64,000 bases of DNA from Hyphomicrobiaceae bacterium (GTDB lineage Bacteria; Pseudomonadota; Alphaproteobacteria; Rhizobiales; Hyphomicrobiaceae). This document shows, piece after piece, positions 60,003-64,000 of this stretch. The stretch's first letter is position 1. Every line of letters starts with the position of its first letter. The DNA lies in contig JAKFWF010000033.1 in assembly GCA_021730785.1 (NCBI GenBank), forward strand, positions 20,834 to 84,833, given 5' to 3'. The notes under the pieces were generated by a model. It ran no database searches. It saw only the letters and a list, made by a program, of their open reading frames with translations, and was not told the origin of the DNA. Position numbers and translations under genes: made by a program.

Positions 60003-62246
60003 CTACGGCCTGACATATCCTGCGTACTTCTTCATGTAATCGCGGCGCGTCTGATTGGTATCGTACTGCTCCAGCGCCGGCCCATATGCCTTGTTGATGA
60101 CGACGCTCAAACACTTGTCATGCACGGTCCTGTTGTTGGCGATCGCCGCGCCGATCATTCTTTGCTGCGTCTTGCCCCATTCGATCACGAAAACGAAGCC
60201 GTCGACAAACGGCGCAATGGCTTCGGCATCTGCGCAGCATGACAGGCACGGCAGATCGACCAGGACGTAGGCATGCGAAGAGCTCGAATCCCCGAGCACC
60301 GAGTGCAATCCTGGCGAGGACATGAAGCAGGTCGGGTGCGGTGCCTTGCCCTGCTCGCCGACGGGAAGAAACTCTAGTCCGGAGGGGAGAAGCGTCACGG
60401 TGAAGCCCTTCGCGGCCGAGCCCAGCGTGGCCGCATCCACGAGGCCCTTGTCCGCCTTCGGCGCCAACAGCCGCGACAGTTCAGGCTGCCGCAAGTCACC
60501 GTCGATCAGCATCGTCGCGATGCCACTCTGGGCCAATAGATCGCCCATATTCTTGGCAAGCGTCGAACACCCTTCGCCCGGCGCTGCTGAGACGAACCCG
60601 ATGACGCGTCGCCGTTTGTCCGGCAGGGCCGTATCCACCGTGACCTTGAGCGATTGCAGCAGCTCGACAAGCTCGGACCTGGGATAATCGATGACGTGCG
60701 TCATCGGACTGTCGGATTGCGGTCCCGTCAGCAGCGGAAGGTACTGCACCTCGTTCACGCCGAAGAACCGCTCCGCCTGCTGCTTGGTGCGGATCGTTTC
60801 ATCCAGCATTTCCCGTGTCGCACCGATGGCTGTTCCTGCAAACAGTCCGGCGAGCAGCCATGCGCCGATCGTGCGCAGCGAGGATGGCACGATCGGCGAT
60901 GCAGGAAGGGTCGCAGCCGACATGAGGCGGATGTCTGCAAACGGAAAGGATTGCTGCTGGTTCGCCTCCTGCAATCTCTGGGTTGCGGTCGAATAGAGCG
61001 ACTTCAGCGTTTCATTATTGCGCTCGAGTTCACGCAACTGGATCCCGGCCTCATTGGCAACGAAACTGCTTCCCAACAATTCCTCATATTGCTTTTTGAG
61101 TGCCGTCTCCCTGGTCCTCAAAATCTCGATCTCGCTGCGGGTGGCGTCCTCGACGCGCTTCATTTCCGTCAACGTCAGCTTCTCGAACTCCCTGGCTTCC
61201 GTTCGCAACCGAACAGCCGCGGCATGATTGGGTCCAAGCCGCTTCGAAATGTCCCGCTCATTCTTCTTGGCGATTTCGAACTTGGTTCTGGCTTGCTCGA
61301 TTGGTCCACTCGATGTGGCTTCCAGAAAGGTTGCATCGATTTGGTTCGCATTCACCACGCTTTTGATCTTCGCGTACCGCGCTTCCAGTTTGGTGATTTC
61401 GGATGAAACAGCAGAAAGCTGAGCGTTGAGATCGATGACCATGCGCTCATCGATCCGCTGCCCGCCGGGCGCGACGATATTCTTTTCGACCTTATACTTC
61501 TGTACCGCCACTTCAGAGGCCTGAACGGCCTGACGAAGGTCGTCCAACTGCGTGCGCAGCCACGCGGTGGCCTGCGTCGTCGCTTCGGCGTGCGTTTGCA
61601 ATTGCTCCGAGAGATAGGCTTCCCCGTAGGCATTGGCGATGCGCGCCGATTTGACGGGATCGGTCGAGGTATAGGCGATCTCGACGATATAGGACCGCCC
61701 CACACGCCTGATGCCGAGGCCCTGCCTCAGCTGATTGATTTCCGCCTGCTGGCGTGCCGCCATCACCTGCTCGTGCGAGATCGGCGGCGCGGGCGGGCGA
61801 CCGAGCATTTCGCGCACCAGCCGCTTCATTGCACTGGTGAATGTCTGCTGATCCGCAGGAACGCCGCTCCCGGTCGACGATGCGGTTGCGGGCGACGTGG
61901 CAGTGAGCCGGCTGAGGACGCTGCGGGCCACTTTGTCGGACCGCAGAACCTCGAACTGAGTGGCCAGTCCCGCGTCGAACGTTTCGCCCGAGTTCGAGTA
62001 GACATAGGCGTCCTGCACCGCGCGGACCTTGCGCGTATCGATCAGTAACGCTGTGTATGCCGTATACTGCGGCATCAGCAACAAAGTGCTGTAGACGCCA
62101 TAACCGAGACCCACCAGCGCACATAGAGCTATCGGCAGCGCCTGTCGCCGCAGCATTTTGAGCACAGGTCCGATTTTACCCGACAGAGACGGCCCGAGGA
62201 GGGATACGACGCGCGGCGCGGAAACGAACTCACGTGACTTTTGCAT
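60003..62246 (-). CDS. Wzc/ExoP-type chain-length regulator with degenerate tyrosine-kinase domain
   Basis: The 747-residue inner-membrane protein has a Wzz domain between two helices (LPIALCALVGLGYGVYSTLLL near 40 and TIGAWLLAGLFAGTAI near 460). A long coiled-coil GNVR region lies between them (about 200-440), and a cytosolic BY-kinase-like domain follows (about 545-747). In that domain the P-loop reads SAAPGEGCSTLAKN, with cysteine (residue about 560) where kinases need lysine; the Walker A' LIDGDLRQP and a C-terminal tyrosine cluster (YDTNQTRRDYMKKYAGY) are kept. It should pair with the Wza-like protein, divergent 47 bp away at their ends. ATG 62246 is used. Confidence 0.88.
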   Translation of the reverse strand: MQKSREFVSAPRVVSLLGPSLSGKIGPVLKMLRRQALPIALCALVGLGYGVYSTLLLMPQYTAYTALLIDTRKVRAVQDAYVYSNSGETFDAGLATQFEVLRSDKVARSVLSRLTATSPATASSTGSGVPADQQTFTSAMKRLVREMLGRPPAPPISHEQVMAARQQAEINQLRQGLGIRRVGRSYIVEIAYTSTDPVKSARIANAYGEAYLSEQLQTHAEATTQATAWLRTQLDDLRQAVQASEVAVQKYKVEKNIVAPGGQRIDERMVIDLNAQLSAVSSEITKLEARYAKIKSVVNANQIDATFLEATSSGPIEQARTKFEIAKKNERDISKRLGPNHAAAVRLRTEAREFEKLTLTEMKRVEDATRSEIEILRTRETALKKQYEELLGSSFVANEAGIQLRELERNNETLKSLYSTATQRLQEANQQQSFPFADIRLMSAATLPASPIVPSSLRTIGAWLLAGLFAGTAIGATREMLDETIRTKQQAERFFGVNEVQYLPLLTGPQSDSPMTHVIDYPRSELVELLQSLKVTVDTALPDKRRRVIGFVSAAPGEGCSTLAKNMGDLLAQSGIATMLIDGDLRQPELSRLLAPKADKGLVDAATLGSAAKGFTVTLLPSGLEFLPVGEQGKAPHPTCFMSSPGLHSVLGDSSSSHAYVLVDLPCLSCCADAEAIAPFVDGFVFVIEWGKTQQRMIGAAIANNRTVHDKCLSVVINKAYGPALEQYDTNQTRRDYMKKYAGYVRP

Positions 62247-62467
62247 TGGCAGCAAGATCCTCGTTGCACTGAAATATCAAAACCAACTCTGTGTGCCGTT
62301 TTTTGGTTCGAACATCGACCAGCATAGTGCGGCGGCCGTCGGCAGATGCTTTTGGTTCGCGGTGCGCCGGGCACGAAAATGATTGGTCTACGAAGCGCCA
62401 GCAAGACCGCGGCGGTCGAACATGGCAACATCGTTAAGGGAACCACTGGCCGGTGCCTATGGCCGGC

Positions 62468-63595
62468 CTATTCGAAGGGGCGCGCACCGAGACGCCGCAG
62501 GTGCGGATAAGCCTCGGGGCTTTTTTCGGGAATGGGACTGCCTTCAAGTTTCAGATGGGCTGTGAAGAACGCGAGCAGATGGTCGTTGAGGATGCGACGC
62601 ACCTGTGTCGGCGTCGGCCGATGCGGCCAATGCTTAAGATACCCCAGCCACCGTCGCCACTGCGCTGAGCCACTTTGAAAATCGCCGTGCTGCGACCCGG
62701 CAACGAGTAGCCTGATCGCGTCAGCGCGCTGAGCGACCTGTGTCGCCTGTCGATGCTGTTCCGCCAAGTTCAGGCGCGCATTGTATCTCGCCTCGCGATC
62801 GTGCCCATCGAGCGCGGCCGGGTCTGGCAGCGACTCGCCGCTATTGAACACGAGGTAAGGCGCAGGCAGAACCGCGTCGGCAGCCGCCCCAAACAACCAC
62901 CCATCGAGATTGGCAATTGCCACGATCCGCTTGTCCAGGATGGCCGCCTCTGCGGCTGCCGCTCCGCCGAAGGAAAATCCGACAATCCCCACTCTATCTG
63001 TCGCGACCCTAACTCCTTGTGGTAATCGCAATAGGCCGGGGCTCTGCGCGAGAGTGTCGATCATCGACGTGAGTTTGCGCGCTGCGAGCAGGGCGCGTCG
63101 GGGTGCCAATGTCATTGTTTGCTCATAGGCAGCGTCACTCGACAGATCGAGCCAGGATGCGCGCGCTGCTTCATCCAGCGGATCGGCATAAGCTTGATCA
63201 GCCATCACATCGTCGGTTGCGACAACCAGGAACCCGTGGCTTGCGAGAAACTTTCCCTCGCACTGCCCCACCTCGCGGCCCATCCCCCAACCGGCCATAT
63301 AAAGCACGAGGGGGAACTGTTCTGGCGCCGCACCGGCAACCGGTGATGGGGCCCAAACATCCATGCGGGCACTTCGGCGTTCCGTGACGGAGGCATTGAG
63401 TTCCAACATCAGGCTCTGCCGTTCAACCCTACGGGGGCCACCCTGTGCCGTCGGGCATGGCCGCCATGCGAATAGCGCCAACCAGGTCACGATTGCCACG
63501 AGCGCACCGATCGTCATTCCACCCAGCAGCAGCACTTCACGATAAGGGCCATTTATCAGTTGCGCTGCTCGATTTACGTTCGTATCTTGAAGCAT
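62468..63595 (-). CDS. Membrane-anchored alpha/beta hydrolase (dienelactone-hydrolase/PAF-acetylhydrolase-like)
   Basis: The 375-residue protein has one N-terminal membrane helix (VLLLGGMTIGALVAIVTWLALFA) and a periplasmic alpha/beta-hydrolase domain. The oxyanion region is PLVLYMAGWGMGREV, the nucleophile elbow is IVGFSFGGAAAAEA (serine about residue 213) and a late histidine lies in VAGSQHGDFQSG. It could be a lipase/esterase or a polysaccharide de-esterifying enzyme; its place beside export genes is suggestive only. It is same-strand with, and downstream of, nothing else in the locus. Confidence 0.82.
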   Translation of the reverse strand: MLQDTNVNRAAQLINGPYREVLLLGGMTIGALVAIVTWLALFAWRPCPTAQGGPRRVERQSLMLELNASVTERRSARMDVWAPSPVAGAAPEQFPLVLYMAGWGMGREVGQCEGKFLASHGFLVVATDDVMADQAYADPLDEAARASWLDLSSDAAYEQTMTLAPRRALLAARKLTSMIDTLAQSPGLLRLPQGVRVATDRVGIVGFSFGGAAAAEAAILDKRIVAIANLDGWLFGAAADAVLPAPYLVFNSGESLPDPAALDGHDREARYNARLNLAEQHRQATQVAQRADAIRLLVAGSQHGDFQSGSAQWRRWLGYLKHWPHRPTPTQVRRILNDHLLAFFTAHLKLEGSPIPEKSPEAYPHLRRLGARPFE

Positions 63596-63827
63596 TGCTG
63601 TCGTTGTTGGCGTTTAAGCAGGACTTAGCATGATGTCTACACACATTGCGAATTCAAATTGGCAGTCGATCGGCACCGTCGATGAGTGCAGGAAGAAACT
63701 ACATCGAGTGCCGTTTCGAATATCACATGGACTAGCCGACTCATCGCTTTTCGACGTGGAACGACTGCTGCAAGCCGCGTCAGCGGCGAAGCATCGCCCC
63801 GGTGACGTATATTGGCTCCCCGCTGTT
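63596..63827. other. Intergenic segment and likely ISL3-type terminal repeat
   Basis: No gene is supported from 63596 to 63813. GGCTCCCCGCTG... beginning at 63814 looks like an ISL3-family terminal inverted repeat (these begin GGCTC-), placing the insertion-sequence boundary about 14 bp outside the transposase stop. The other end is beyond the window. Confidence 0.5.
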
Positions 63828-64000
63828 TCAAGTGGGTCGCTTGAGGTCGAGTTTGCCGGCGACGAGATAGGTTATGGCGGTGAGGTTGCGGAGCGTGCGG
63901 TAGCCGCGGGCCTTGGCCTTGGCGGCCTGGACGAGGGAGTTGATGCCCTCGATGAGGCCGTTGGCAATGCGGCTGTCGAACCAGGCGAGGATACCGTCGG
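63828..64000 (-). mobile_element. ISL3-family transposase, C-terminal end (5' part outside window)
   Basis: Read on the minus strand the last 57 codons are DGILAWFDSRIANGLIEGIN, SLVQAAKAKARGYRTLRNLT and AITYLVAGKLDLKRPT. The phrase (L/I)-YF-SR--NG--EGIN--(I/V)KA-RGYR-L-N is the conserved end of DDE transposases of the ISL3 family. The gene enters from the right edge, so completeness cannot be judged. Confidence 0.88.

Noticed and set aside
63637..63831. 64-codon open frame on the minus strand before the ISL3 element
   Set aside because: Crosses the likely terminal inverted repeat, has no ribosome site and no motif.

Overview
The window is a high-GC chromosomal segment from an alphaproteobacterium. 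The evidence is the dnaN-recF-gyrB block, the rluD/rpoH arrangement with a divergent small membrane gene, the NAD(P)HX-repair gene next to glnB-glnA, the H-NS/HvrA-type protein, and a cysteine-type formate dehydrogenase cluster with DUF3305/DUF3306 accessories. The order cannot be fixed from the sequence; gene content fits Hyphomicrobiales/Rhodospirillales-like lineages. Intergenic regions are short, and many start codons overlap the preceding stop by 4 bp.

Layout. 1-5.5 kb: tail of a Uma2-family nuclease-like gene, then dnaN, recF and gyrB (replication and repair core). 5.6-13 kb: REP-like hairpin, tRNA-Gly(CCC), a CapA-family protein, a sigma-K/anti-sigma (RskA) pair with a fasciclin-domain protein and a DUF4394 protein, and a PhoD-like phosphatase plus glycerophosphodiesterase pair. 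13.3-23.5 kb: AmiC-type amidase, rpoH, rluD, DUF6476-like membrane protein, H-NS-like protein, NAD(P)HX epimerase/dehydratase, and glnB (with a sigma-54-type promoter) followed by glnA.

23.8-37 kb is the most interesting block: a periplasmic (Tat-exported) formate dehydrogenase locus. One arm is HTH-TorD fusion, Tat-signal small protein, FdhA, FdhB, cytochrome b FdhI, a 51-aa membrane peptide and an Mrp/ApbC Fe-S carrier. The second arm, upstream on the same strand, is five tightly overlapping genes (biotin/lipoate-ligase-like, DUF6505, DUF6352, DUF3305, DUF3306). A divergent gene only 47 bp away encodes a large polyferredoxin-like protein. The 207-bp gap before the HTH-TorD gene carries a 10-bp direct repeat and a perfect palindrome that could be operators.

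37-53 kb is accessory metabolism: a decayed HigB toxin gene with an intact HigA antitoxin and its likely operator, a GalB/GalC-like pair with a divergent 4,5-dihydroxyphthalate-decarboxylase-like protein, tricarballylate oxidation genes tcuA-tcuB, a C-terminal remnant of a CusA/CzcA pump next to a DUF305 protein, then CMD-family, CoA-transferase, class III aminotransferase, DUF1499, MBL-fold, peroxiredoxin, DoxX-like, lipocalin-like, thioesterase and 3-hydroxyisobutyrate-dehydrogenase-like genes.

53.1-62.3 kb: tRNA-Leu(UAA), whose 3' end overlaps the end of a GDP-fucose synthase gene, followed by an exopolysaccharide locus: GDP-L-fucose synthase, GDP-mannose dehydratase, an RfaH/NusG-like antiterminator, a WcaI-type glycosyltransferase, a Wza-type export lipoprotein and a Wzc-type co-polymerase whose P-loop lysine is replaced by cysteine. 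The window closes with a membrane-anchored alpha/beta hydrolase and the end of an ISL3-family insertion sequence. No CRISPR array, prophage, integrase or rRNA operon was seen.
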